Positions 1 to 10,135 are shown, counted from the first letter of the stretch. The stretch: DNA of 64,000 nt from Arsenophonus sp048493715 (GCA_048493715.1 JBGDCZ010000009.1:1-64000), one strand, 5' to 3'. A program made the numbers and translations. The notes: generated from the letters alone by a model not told the origin.

Positions 1-48
1 ATCGTCAATGTCAAAATAACGGAAGCCTTGCAAACGGGATACGTTCAT
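1..48 (-). CDS. Possible partial ORF entering from the left edge
   Basis: An ATG at 46-48 on the minus strand opens a 16-codon frame (MNVSRLQGFRYFDIDD) that continues off the window edge. There is no clear ribosome binding site and the fragment is too short to assign. It could equally be a remnant, since the next 8 kb is full of broken genes. Confidence 0.2.
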   Translation of the reverse strand, partial: MNVSRLQGFRYFDIDD

Positions 49-196
49 ATAGTGGTAATGTTTTTATAATATTGATACTTTGTGGTATCGGTATAAATAA
101 AAGATAAAAATCGAGTGTTACTTAGAAAGTATAATTATTTTATTACGCTAATGTTTATTAACAGCCATAAGTACCCATTGATTTTAGGTGTCTAGA

Positions 197-282
197 ACAG
201 AGCCGATTATAAAGCTGGTAAATGGTATATGGCAGAGATTCTGAAAATTATTCAGCATGGGGAATTGCTTGTTAGAAAATAA
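197..282 (+). pseudogene. C-terminal tail fragment of an unknown protein
   Basis: A stop-bounded frame with no start codon encodes NRADYKAGKWYMAEILKII followed by QHGELLVRK and a TAA. It reads like the natural C-terminus of a real protein whose upstream part is gone. It ends about 40 bases before the SGNH pseudogene and on the same strand, so the two may once have been neighbours in an operon. The product is not recognised. Confidence 0.3.
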
Positions 283-320
283 TAAATTACATGTTTTCAT
301 AAAATTTTAGGAGGTAAATC

Positions 321-1430
321 ATGAAGTATAAACAAATGACCCGTCAGGAAACTGTGAAAAGATGTTATGAACTTATACCACAATTGTGTGAATATGATGA
401 ACTTATGTATTTAAGTGTTCGCTGGCTTACTTATACTATGTTTTTTCATCAAAAGAATTATCGCTCAGCTGTAATCAATACTGATGAAATGGGGTTCCGA
501 ATGAGTAAATCATTTTCGGGCTGGGTTTCACCCGCTAATTTTTAACTGATAAGTTAGTCAATATCTTTATTGGTGGTTCAACTGCAATGGGAACCGGGGC
601 TACTTCTGATACATATACGATATCTTCAGTACTTTCTAAGTTAACTGGCGAAATATGGCTTAATTTTGGTGGTAGTGGGTAAAATTGTGAGGAGGAAGCG
701 ATTTTTTTTATGTTAAATCAGCATAGATTTAAGAAAATAGAAAATATTATTATATTAAGTGGACTTAGTACCCTGACCCTTGAATGGCTTCCTGACGATT
801 TTACGACAGAATATGGTAAATATTATTATTCTTACGAATTAGTTCATTATATGAATAAATATAATGAAGACCTAGAGTATGGGGTAAATTCTAATGCACC
901 ATGGAGTAATAATTCTTCAAAAAAATTCATTCCACGGCTTGCTGAAAGATTAAATAAAATTGGCTTGATGACATCGCTCAAAATCCAATGAAAAAGGTAT
1001 TTACTGATATATACGTAGATATTGAGGAGCGTATCAATCGAGCAGTTAAAATGACGATTGAATCAGCAGTGCAAATAAAGCAATTAGCTAAAAGCATGAG
1101 GTGGAAGTGTATTATATTCTGCATCCACTATCTCGCTGGAGTAAACAGCGATTTCATAAAGATGAAGAAGAGATGTTTTACACAATAAATGTCTGTGCAA
1201 ATAAGTTTTGGCAATTATTTGATCGTTTATGTGCTAAATACTTACATAGAAAGTATTCTTCACGGCTTTAAGAGGGATGTCGAAAAGATAATCTACCTTA
1301 TTATGATATGAATACTTTAGTGAGACTATCACCTAAACTTAAAGATAATATTTATGTTGATCACCTTCATTTTAATAATATTGGATCTGAAGAGATGGGA
1401 AGATTGATTTATGAAAAAATTCTTAATTAA
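321..1430 (+). pseudogene. SGNH/GDSL-type hydrolase, frameshifted remnant
   Basis: Successive fragments in different frames reconstruct one protein of about 360 residues. The N-terminus is MKYKQMTRQETVKRCYELIP. A block-I-like segment IFIGGSTAMGTGATSDTYT (frame starting about 545) carries the GxS nucleophile region, and YVDHLHFNNIGSEEMG near 1360-1410 carries the C-terminal DxxH catalytic pair of SGNH hydrolases. Frame breaks lie near 545, 680, 990, 1130 and 1270. A perfect AGGAGG ribosome site at 309-314 still precedes the start. From memory the N-terminal region resembles proteins annotated as inducer of phenazine A in Photorhabdus/Xenorhabdus relatives; that name is tentative. The family assignment is fairly safe, the role is not known, and the gene is clearly non-functional. 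Confidence 0.7.
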
Positions 1431-1889
1431 ATAGCGGAATTTTTTTGCAATATTTATATGATTTTTGCGAATATGTTAATTACAAACATATGTTTTGACA
1501 GTTAGGTAATGGATATTTTAATATTCTAATTGGGATTAATATTTATTCTTCATTGTTATCATATATAGATTAATTTAATACTGGTCAAATAAAAAATCGC
1601 TTTTAGTAAGCAATAATATTCAATTTTGATAGTGTACAGCTAAGATCGTTATTTTATCTATTAATTGTCATTAATTACTCTGAATTTAAATCATGAGTAA
1701 TAATGATAACTAATTAAATGTTATGAATAAGAATTGATCAACGTTAATGCCACCAATAAAAATTCTGATAATAGCAGCAACACCATTAAAGCTAATAAAT
1801 AGTAGCCTGAATTATCTGCTTTTATTGCTATAATACGGAGTTTTCCTTGCTTGTATTAGGTTTCTACTAATCGTTATAGATAAAATATT
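1431..1889. other. Gene-poor AT-rich stretch
   Basis: No reading frame with recognisable similarity and no convincing promoter or terminator was seen between the SGNH and glycosyltransferase pseudogenes. It is probably eroded coding sequence. Confidence 0.5.
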
Positions 1890-2858
1890 ATTTATAGAAT
1901 TTTGGATTGATAATACGGATGGTTTAAACCTAACTAGAGATATTGATGATAATAGGAAGGAAGCAGCATTTTTATCTTCCACTAATATGTCACATGCTAT
2001 TTCACCAACAGACGGAATAGAAATTCCGCATATAGTAAGTTATATATGGGTTGGCAAAATAAAATTAGTCAAAAAAACCTTAGTAATATATTACATTGTG
2101 CAAACATGAATCAGGATAGTAGGGTTAATGTTTATCTTGACAACAGTACACAATATGATGAAAACTCGCTTAGACAAGCGAGTGTTTTTGATATTAAGTT
2201 ACAACTAATATACATTTAATATTTAGCATCTAAAGAGCATAAATTAACCGAATTTTTAGCTGCGAATAAGGGAAAATCTTATAAATTCTGTTTGGAAAAT
2301 AAGCGTTATGCCATGGCTGCTGATGTTTTGCGGCTAAGTTGTTTAAAAAGTACAGGTGGAATTTACTCTGATATAGATGATAGATATCTTACGCCTATTA
2401 TGTGGGAAAATGCTCTCGTGGCACCAGATGAAATTTTAGTTAATACACCTATTCATCGAGCAGGTGAAAAAGCTGAACTGTTTATTAGTAATTCTCAATT
2501 TGCGGTACAGCCTGGTAATCGTATTCTACAAGAAATGAGCATAGTGATTGGTCAGAAATTTGTCGATGAATGACGTAGGGAAAAAACAGGCTATCCCTCA
2601 TATTTTTTGCTTGCCGATATACTATCTTTTAGGGAAATTTCATCTTTTTGTGGACCGAATTTATTCACCAATATATTGTGTCGCCTTGATATGGATTTTA
2701 ATCATGCTTATAGCAAATTTAAGATGGCCTTAAAAAGTAATCAGTTAAAAACTTTATTTGAAGAAGAGATAATAAAGAAGTTTGCTTTCGGAATAGAGCA
2801 TAAAATTTGTACAGTAAAGTATGTCTCAGATCATAGTTGGGCAAAAATATCTTTTTAA
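1890..2858 (+). pseudogene. TcdA/TcdB-type glycosyltransferase (GT44-like) toxin domain, broken
   Basis: The pieces reconstruct the catalytic core of a large clostridial-toxin-type glycosyltransferase. One frame gives EIPHIVSYIWVG (about 2020-2055), the usual start of the nucleotide-sugar binding fold. Another at 2292-2573 gives AADVLRLSCLKSTGGIYSDI followed by DD, the R...GG.Y.D.D (DXD) metal and UDP-sugar site. A third, 2607-2858, gives FREISSFCGPNLFTNIL and a C-terminal tail. Breaks fall near 2060, 2200 and 2570. Such domains occur in insect-pathogen and symbiont effectors that modify host GTPases; that role is inference here. No receptor, pore or protease domain is visible nearby. The gene is dead. 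Confidence 0.7.
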
Positions 2859-3017
2859 GTTTTAAATAGACCGATGGCGTGAACCAAGGATTAATTGGAG
2901 AGTTGCTGGTTGGGTTTGTTTTAATTGAACTGGAATGAATAGGTCTGGTTGGGATTATTGGTTTCATTTTCAGCTCGTGGCTATCTTTGTACTAAGATCA
3001 GTAACAAATTTTACTAA

Positions 3018-4166
3018 TCAAAATGCCTCACCTACTTGGAAATAAAAGCCAGTACTATTGCGCCCAACTCCAAAATCTAATCTGATATTCATTCTGGGTT
3101 TAAATTCAAATCGATAGCCGATACCAACAGTAGGTAACCAATGATTAGAACCAAGTTTGGAAGGTGAATCACTAAGTGTTCCTACTCCAATCCAGCTAAC
3201 AATACCATGCCGCCAATCCAACTTTCGGCGATACTCTAATTGGGTAGTAAAAACATTATTATCACGATAACGGCCTTCATAATAACCTCTCATTTGATTT
3301 GCGTTACCTAATAAAGAAAGATGATCCCATGGCACTGAACCTGAAGTAAAACGGGCATAATTATCAAGGGCTAGAACGCTATTTTCTGATAGTGAGTAGT
3401 AGACAGAATATTGTAATTGGGTGCTTTGAAAACGATTGTTACTGGCGAGTTCAGGGGAAAAATAGCTATAAATAACTTCCAGGGCTTGACCTTGTTGGGC
3501 ATTGGGCAAAAAATCACGTGAATCATAATTGAAGTAAGCGCTAATACCAGAACTAAGTATAGAACGCCCACCTGTCGATTTGGCAAAATAATTTTTACCA
3601 CGATCATCTAAATCACTGGCATTAAGTGATGAAAAATCCCAGCTTACACCTATGTAGGTATTATCTATTATGCGATAAAGTACTCTTGGTTTGATAGCAA
3701 ATTCCTGCGATCTATATTCCACTTTATTATGGTCATTTTTACCGGCAGAATAGCCTTTTCCCCAATAATAGGTAGGAATATTATTTACGGTACCTGAAAT
3801 AAATAAACGCCATTGATCTGTCGATAAAAAATTATAATTATTAAAATTTAGTCCAAAAGCCCCGGTAGCTGAAGCAAATCCACTTAGACTTAATGATGAG
3901 GGTTGACTAATTTTATCATTTCTATCGATACGATATAAACCAACTAATACGACACCAACGCCGACGCTCATTTCTGGTGTATAAAAAGGACCTGGCAATA
4001 ATCCCCAGTCGATAGTTTTGGTTTCATCGAAACTGTTTGTTCCACCTATCTTTTCAAGCCAGCTATCTATTTTTTGTCGTTCCGTAAACATACTGGCATG
4101 AGCCGCCGTGAACACAATAAGAAAATTGATTGTAATTAATTTTATGATATAACGATAAAAGCGCAT
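3018..4166 (-). CDS. BamA/TamA-family outer membrane protein
   Basis: A 382-residue protein with an N-terminal signal peptide (MRFYRYIIKLITINFLIVFT then AAHA) and a C-terminal beta-barrel of the surface-antigen D15 type. The segment LLGNANQMRGYYEGRYRDNN matches the conserved RGY/RGF loop motif of Omp85 barrels, and the chain ends in FYFQVGEAF with a terminal phenylalanine as expected for BAM substrates. No POTRA domains are visible, so this is a short, barrel-only member rather than BamA itself (about 800 residues). It probably sits in the outer membrane; substrate and role are unknown. It is the only intact gene in the first 9 kb, flanked by pseudogenes, so selection may be keeping it. Confidence 0.75.
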   Translation of the reverse strand: MRFYRYIIKLITINFLIVFTAAHASMFTERQKIDSWLEKIGGTNSFDETKTIDWGLLPGPFYTPEMSVGVGVVLVGLYRIDRNDKISQPSSLSLSGFASATGAFGLNFNNYNFLSTDQWRLFISGTVNNIPTYYWGKGYSAGKNDHNKVEYRSQEFAIKPRVLYRIIDNTYIGVSWDFSSLNASDLDDRGKNYFAKSTGGRSILSSGISAYFNYDSRDFLPNAQQGQALEVIYSYFSPELASNNRFQSTQLQYSVYYSLSENSVLALDNYARFTSGSVPWDHLSLLGNANQMRGYYEGRYRDNNVFTTQLEYRRKLDWRHGIVSWIGVGTLSDSPSKLGSNHWLPTVGIGYRFEFKPRMNIRLDFGVGRNSTGFYFQVGEAF

Positions 4167-4667
4167 TAAATATGTATTTCCCTAAAAAATATTACGGTTA
4201 TTATTGTTGCAGTCAATTTTAGAAAACCTATTACAATTAGCTGTTAGTTCAAGCATTACACTTGTAGTTGTAATTTGATTTATTTATTAGATTTTATGTG
4301 GTTTTGTAGTTGGTTTCTTAGCTTTTTATGTGGTGTTTTATATTGTGTCACTAAAGTTCAAAAAACTAATGATGACGATATAGGGATTTTACCAGATTAT
4401 CAAATATTCTAACTTAGCATTGGCATGTTATTTTAGATATTTAATTAAAAGCAAGTAATAATATTTTTAGATTAATAATTTTGTTATTTTTGCAGTTAAA
4501 AATTTAACTTTCAATTGATGGTTGAATTTTATTATTATGTTATAAATAATATTTTTTTAATTTTATTGGTGAATGTGTGGTTAGCGAAAATATTTACTAA
4601 ATTAAAAAATTTTTTAGTTTTGTTTATCACTATAAATAAACTGATGTTTATAATTTTTTATTGTTAC
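4167..4667. other. Gene-free AT-rich stretch
   Basis: About 500 bases upstream of the outer membrane protein gene without a recognisable gene. It probably contains that gene's promoter, but no clear -35/-10 pair was chosen because AT-rich matches are abundant. Confidence 0.45.
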
Positions 4668-4937
4668 TTAATAAAAAGGGTCTAAAAAACGATAGTGATT
4701 TAAACTTTTCTGTTCGTTACAAGAGTCGAAGAATTGACTAATAATTATATCAAATATATCACAAAAAATATAGAGTTTATCAATAGGAAGAAGGCTAATG
4801 CCATTTTAGTAGCGTGATAATTGTTGTTGTGATCTTCCAAGATTACTAGATAATTCTTTGCCTGTCATTCCATTATATTTTCTGATTTTTTTAATTTTCC
4901 TGCCTAATAAATAAGCTATTTCTTGGCGTCTTTTCAT
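4668..4937 (-). pseudogene. MrpJ/fimbrial-type HTH (XRE) regulator with one in-frame stop
   Basis: The start ATG at 4937 has a GGAGCAC ribosome site. The frame reads MKRRQEIAYLLGRKIKKIRK, then YNGMTGKELSSNLGRSQQQL, then SRY, a TAA at 4806-4808, and resumes in the same frame as NGISLLPIDKLYIFCDIFD to a natural TAA at 4668-4670. The expected family motif SRYENG implies a single GAA to TAA change. The length (89 codons) and layout suit the short xenogeneic XRE regulators encoded with fimbrial operons in Proteus and relatives, which switch between adhesion and motility. No fimbrial genes are present here. A single lesion means very recent loss, readthrough, or a sequencing error. Confidence 0.65.
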
Positions 4938-5130
4938 AAAGTGCTCCAATTAACATAGTATTTATTTTAATCATAATTAATCGCATAAGAATAAAAATAT
5001 AAATATGGAAAAATATTTGGAAATCAGAAAATAAATTATCTGATTATCCAGATAAAAATTAGCAAAAATAAAAATATTATATATGTTAACTCAGGTTAAA
5101 AAATCACTAATTTAAGAAAAATAAATCAAA

Positions 5131-5868
5131 TTAGAATAGATATGTCATTCCTAACATTATGTCATGGCTGTGTAATCTGGATTCAAGATTGCCTTTCATA
5201 TTTATTGGACCTAGATTTGTTTCGCCATTTGTTTTGGTTTTTCCGGCATTGATATAACGATAGCTAAGATCTAAAGCTAGATTACTATTAATATCATATT
5301 TTACACCAGCACCAAGACTCTAGGCAAAATTATAGTTGGTTTTTTTACCTGACAATAGTTTAGTATTATTTTTTGGATTATGCACACTTACATTTACAGT
5401 ACGATTATTTTGAGAAACACCCACTCCTGCTAAAACATAATGTGTAAATTGGGTACTATTCTCTAGATCATAAATTGCATTTACCATTAAGGTATTGGTT
5501 TGAATTTTATTTTTCATTTTTATGTCTAACTACCGATTTGAAATGTCTTCACTAGTTGAACCATTTTTTTCAGATTACTTCTGGCAGTAAAATCTAATTC
5601 CACTCTGACCGGTAATTGAAACATAGGCTTAAATTTATAACCTAGTGCAATTCCTCCGCCTAAAGCACGAAGGAATATCGCCTAATTTGCCACTTTTATC
5701 GAAGGTGTTGTTAGTTCCATCAGAAGCAGAAATTGAACCTGTAGATTTTGTCGATTGTACAATAGAACCACCGATTTTACCGGTAACATACAATCCAGTT
5801 TTATCTGCTGCATTTGCCATAGTGGTAGATAAACCCGTTATAAAAAATAAAACAAGACGCTTTTTCAT
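5131..5868 (-). pseudogene. Opacity-type outer membrane beta-barrel protein, broken
   Basis: The start at 5868 gives a clear signal peptide (MKKRLVLFFITGLSTTMANA) and then GLYVTGKIGGSIV, the usual first strand of an 8-stranded porin/OmpA-like or Opa-like barrel. The frame shifts near 5670 into GGGIALGYKF..LPVRVELDF, is interrupted again near 5530, continues as NAIYDLENSTQFTHYVLAGV GVS, hits an in-frame TAG near 5323 where a tryptophan codon is expected (A*SLGAGVKYD), and ends with LALDLSYRYINAG and a terminal MTYLF. All strands needed for a complete barrel are still traceable over about 235 residues. This was probably a surface adhesin or resistance-type protein; it cannot be made intact. Confidence 0.75.
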
Positions 5869-6074
5869 ACAATAATTTCTCCGGTTTAATGAATGTCACA
5901 ATATATTAATAATCAACTGACAAAATTTTATAAATTAATCAGAATAAAGCCTATAAATAATATAGTATGCTCTATTTAACTTGATTGGATTTAAACAAGA
6001 GTAGCTTCAAAAATAAGGCAGTAGAAAAATTGAATATGTAGTTTTTTAGTCAGAGATTATTTTTTATATTAATG

Positions 6075-8240
6075 CTATTTTTTAATTAAATTTTCTGTTG
6101 AAGTTATTAAATTGACTATGGTATGACTATTATTTTGTAAAGCTGATCCTTTCATTCTATGTAAATAGTAGTTAATATTATTCGTATCATTCATATTGAT
6201 CGCTAAGCTTAAATTTTTAAAATCTAATGCTAATATTTTATAAAATAGATCATCTATATTTTTAATATTAATATTTTCAGTCACAGCTTCTATATTAGAA
6301 TTTAAATAACTTCATTTGGTTAAACATGTGGCTAAGTCTTTTAATGTTATAGGTTTAGATAATATATCATTACCACTATTGTTAATAAATTTCTCAATGT
6401 GTTTATTGCTGGTATTAGCAGATATAGAAATTATTGGGGTAGTAACACGATTTTGTGTTTTTTCTAAATTTCTGATTGCCTTACAGACATCATATCCAGG
6501 CATATCAGGCAGAAAGCTATCTAATAAAACTAAATCATAGTAATTTTCTTGTTTAAAATTTTCTATGGCATCATTGCTATTTAATATATATTCCCAATCA
6601 CAGTTAAAAATATCTAATTGCTTAGTGATAACATCAATATTATATATATGATCCTCTACAATAAGGATCCCTAGTCTATTTAATGTATCTCTTTTTCCAA
6701 TGCTTATTTATTTATATTTATTAATGTCTATTATTTCATTATATTTATTAGCTAGAATAACAATTTTTATTTCTGTACCAATATTTTGGTACTTTTCATT
6801 GTTAAATCAGCTTTCATAATCTCAGAAAACTTTTTACAGATGAATAATCCAAGACCACTACCTGTTTGATTATAATTTAATTCTTTAGTTGTAATTTAGA
6901 ATCATGGTTGAAAGATTTTTTTTCATCGATTCTTATGCCAGTGTCTTATTATTAATAAAACTAATTTATTTTCTGTATATTTAGCAATATATAATATATA
7001 TCCTTGTTCTGTAAATTTTATTGCATTAGATATGATATTTCTCATAATTTTACGTAATTTATCAGAATCAATATTAATATATGTTTTTTCCGGAATAAAA
7101 TATTTATAAATTAAATCTATTTTTTTACTCAGATAAAGGCGTAAATTCATTTTTTATCTTAATAAATATATGATTAATATCAATCGTTTTGTTTTTTAAT
7201 TTTAGTTCTTTTGCTTCTAATTTAGAAAAATCTAATACATTATTAATAAATGATAGCAAGGTTAATGATGAGTTAATTTAAATAGTTGTAAACTTCGTCA
7301 GCTACTTATTTTTAATTTAATTTTTAATATATCTAGTTATGCTATAATTGCATTTAATGGTGTACGAATTTAATGACTCATCATAGAGATAAAAAGTGAT
7401 TTTGATAATTCATTATTCTGAGCTGATATTTGCGCTTTTCTTATGTAAAAAAGTAATGTTAATAGAATTAAGAATATTAAAATAGCAGTTATTATTTCAA
7501 TATAATAATGTTTTAATATCATATGAAGTGATGGTGCTGTGATATTTAATTCATCAATCCATTTTTTATATATTTTATCACTTTGCTTCGCAAAAATACT
7601 ATTTAAGTATTTATCAATTATTGATTTTAATATTGGAATTTTTGCGGCAATAGCCATAGTAATATTTTCGTTTAATTCAGGAATGACACCAGAAAAATTT
7701 AAATGATTTACATAATATTTATATACTAGAGGCCAAAAGATAAGATTTGGACCTATAACGGCATAGGCATCACATGAGTCACATAATTTATTTGCTTGAA
7801 ATGGCATGTTCTTCAGGAATTAATATTATTTTAGGATAGTGTTTTTTTAGAAAACTCTCATATACACTATTTTTTTAACGATGATTTTTTCCCGTCTAAT
7901 TGATGAGGAATAAACATTGAGGGAGCATCTGGCCTGGTGACAATAACAGCTGAAGTAAAAATATAGGGATAGCTTTGTAACCAGTTTTTATCATGAGAAG
8001 TTATTACTAATAAAATTAGCAATAATTTTTACATTTTTTTCCGTTTGAGGCGATAGATGAATTTTAAACGTTTTTTTCTATTTCATTTAAATATTCTATA
8101 TAGATACCATTATGAGTATTATGGTGAATATATTCTATTTTATTATTGGGAATAATAGTATAATAAATGGCATGGTTGTATTTTAACCAATCTCGTTCGA
8201 CTTGATTAAATTCTGTCGCTAAAGTAATAGCCGGTATAAT
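6075..8240 (-). pseudogene. BvgS/EvgS-type hybrid sensor histidine kinase, heavily degraded
   Basis: Fragments in the correct order recover a periplasmic solute-binding-like sensor domain (YPYIFTSAVIVTRPDAP and FQANKLCDSCDAYAVIGPNL, 7720-8000), one membrane segment (ILIFLILLTLLFYI near 7450), an H-box, an ATP-binding domain (KLRKIMRNIISNAIKFTEQG, 6923-7150), a receiver domain (6312-6540, including a segment ending in MPGYDVCKAIR), and a C-terminal Hpt domain (6075-6284, YLHRMKGSALQN with the phospho-histidine). The H-box reads SH*IRTPLNA: a TAA directly follows the phosphorylated histidine, where GAA is expected. Many further frame breaks exist. This multi-step phosphorelay would have worked with the response regulator just upstream. 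Confidence 0.8.
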
Positions 8241-8277
8241 TAAATATTAGAGTAACAAATTTAATTCTTTTTATTTT

Positions 8278-8950
8278 TTAGTATTTCATCTTACTTATAA
8301 TAAATAATTGATGATCGGTAGTTAAATCTAACTTTCTGAGTGCAGTTTGTTTTTGTCCACTTATTGTCTTTATACTACGATTATATTTTTTAGCAATCAT
8401 TGAAACGCTAAAACCGTCGATAAAACAACGAATTACTTCTAGCTCTTTTTTAGATAAATCAGAGACAGAGATATTTGATAGTATCGAATTTGATGAATTA
8501 TCAATGATACCTTCATAGTGGAACTCAAGTTTTTTTAAACTGCCAACTACCTGATTAAAATGATATTTTTCTTTATATATCGCATTTATTGCATGTTGTT
8601 TGTTAGCATTTTTTTTGCTTATAAAACCTTTTGCTCCACATCTGAAAATTTGCCCTATTGATTGCAAGATCTGAATAGGCAGATATAACTAATATTTTTA
8701 ATTTGCTATATCTTTTATGGAGATCTTTTATCAGGGTAAGTCCATCTAGCCTCAGGTGATAATCCATGATTATTATATCAAGATGTATTTGCAGCTAAAT
8801 ATTTCTTTAAGTAATGAGAGTTTGTGTAACTATTTGATACTGAAACATGAATTTATTCAAGTTCTTTTTCTATTCCTGATAAAATTATAGAATGATAATC
8901 TAGTACAACTACCTCAACAGCAGAAACTGGAAATAGTTTTAAAATTACTA
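8278..8950 (-). pseudogene. BvgA/EvgA-type LuxR-family response regulator, broken
   Basis: The C-terminal 129 codons are open (8278-8667) and hold a LuxR-type HTH: LSKKELEVIRCFIDGFSVSM followed by IAKKYNRSIKTISGQKQTAL. Upstream, other frames give LIIMDYHLRLDGLTLIKDLH (phospho-acceptor aspartate in MDYHL, about 8740-8770) and VVVLDYHSIILSGIEKELE (about 8870-8920), the receiver domain. At least two frameshifts separate them. It lies directly upstream of the broken hybrid kinase on the same strand, the normal BvgAS/EvgAS arrangement, so the whole two-component system has been lost. The true start is not certain. Confidence 0.75.
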
Positions 8951-9440
8951 CTTTTCTAGTATAAACAATTTATTAGAATTTTTCAAATAATGCTTTAAGG
9001 AGCTTGTTAAACAGGCAGTTATTGATGTGAGAAACAGAACTCAGCTTTAATAAGAGATTTCATTATTTTAAAAATTTAAAAAATAATCAAAATGTCCCTA
9101 ATTTAGACTGAGTTTTACCTTTATGGAATTATAAATTTAAATATTTTCTTTATCGTTAATTTTTATAGCTAAAAATTAATTAAAACATATTGCTACAGAA
9201 GTACAATTTATTTGTAACTTGAAGAAAATTAAGAATCGTTAAATCTGTTTTATACAAAGATAATAATTTGGTGTTTTGTAATATATTTTTAGTAATGTAA
9301 TAATCAAAGGAAAAACTATCATGGTGAAATGTAATATTTGGTTATGTATTAATCATATTAAGTTGGGATAAAATTTATTTTATAAATAGTTATAGTATTT
9401 TTAACTATAAGATATTAAAAAATAGTCTTTATTTAACTTA
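8951..9440. other. Gene-free stretch between the lost phosphorelay and cpxP
   Basis: Strongly AT-rich with no coding fragment recognised on either strand. It may contain remains of the promoter of the lost response regulator. Confidence 0.45.
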
Positions 9441-9467
9441 GAAAAAAGCCCTCTATTATAGAGAGGC
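9441..9467 (-). terminator. Rho-independent terminator of cpxP/CpxQ
   Basis: Read on the minus strand: GCC TCTCTA TAA TAGAG GGC followed by TTTTTTC. The stem has one bulged base. It ends both the cpxP mRNA and the CpxQ sRNA. Confidence 0.75.
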
Positions 9468-9490
9468 ATGGTGTTTATGGCAAGGAAGAA
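9441..9490 (-). ncRNA. cpxQ: CpxQ sRNA (cpxP 3' UTR)
   Basis: The cpxP 3' UTR contains TTCCTTGCCATAAACACCAT (minus strand, 9487-9468), nearly identical to the 5' end of E. coli CpxQ (TTCCTTGCCATAGACACCAT), followed by a hairpin and a run of T that serves as the Hfq-binding terminator. In E. coli and Salmonella, RNase E releases CpxQ from the cpxP transcript and the RNA represses inner-membrane and envelope protein mRNAs. Position, seed and terminator all match, so function is very likely conserved. The exact 5' processing site is inferred from the E. coli alignment, which is from memory. Confidence 0.85.
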
Positions 9491-9536
9491 CTTTAATTAT
9501 TATTTGCTACTTATTGCTAGGCTTGAGATTAAGTGC

Positions 9537-10049
9537 TTAATTCTTTAATCTTGATAACTGCTTTTGATGCTGGTTTTCTAGTATCATCTTCTGTTCGTGT
9601 GTTAATAATTTATAAAATTGATGGTATATGCGTGCCATCTCAATTTGTTGTTCAATAATTTCTTGAGCCATTTTTTCTGCTGCTTCGCGAAAAGCAATTT
9701 CATCAAAAGTATCTGCTATCATCAAATCATGAAGAGTTTCACGCTTTTGGCGAGAAATTTTCTGCTTGAAACTTTGTTGCCGTTGTGAAGCCATCAAGTC
9801 ACGCATTTGTTGGCGTTGTTTTTCGCTTAATGTAATACCTTTTATTAAAGGGATAAATATATCATAAGGATTACATAAACTATCTCTGGTTATGTTACGC
9901 TTAGAAATATGGCTATTATGTTTTTCCGCCTGTATTTGTTTGACAGGTTGTGATGGTACTAAAGTGGCATCGGCTGCCTCGGCAAAAGCCGCTGTTGATC
10001 CAACAATAAATAGCGATGATGCAAAAGTTATCATTGCATTGTGACACAT
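9537..10049 (-). CDS. cpxP: CpxP periplasmic stress adaptor
   Basis: A 170-residue CpxP/Spy-family protein. A signal peptide (ASSLFIVGSTAAFAEA) targets it to the periplasm. The LTxxQ-type repeats appear as ITLSEKQRQQMRDLM and LLTHEQKMILENQHQ, and the helical middle is rich in basic and amide residues. CpxP binds the CpxA sensor and keeps it off, and delivers misfolded proteins to DegP. It is divergent from cpxRA with a CpxR box between, so it is expected to be strongly CpxR-induced. Its 3' UTR encodes CpxQ. Length is normal for the family. Confidence 0.9.
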   Translation of the reverse strand: MCHNAMITFASSLFIVGSTAAFAEAADATLVPSQPVKQIQAEKHNSHISKRNITRDSLCNPYDIFIPLIKGITLSEKQRQQMRDLMASQRQQSFKQKISRQKRETLHDLMIADTFDEIAFREAAEKMAQEIIEQQIEMARIYHQFYKLLTHEQKMILENQHQKQLSRLKN

Positions 10050-10135
10050 TAATAATTTACTCCCGCCCTCTTGGATAACGATATTAATATAATAAATGAC
10101 TATATCCTTATGGTTGAAAACTAGCGTCAGAGCGT

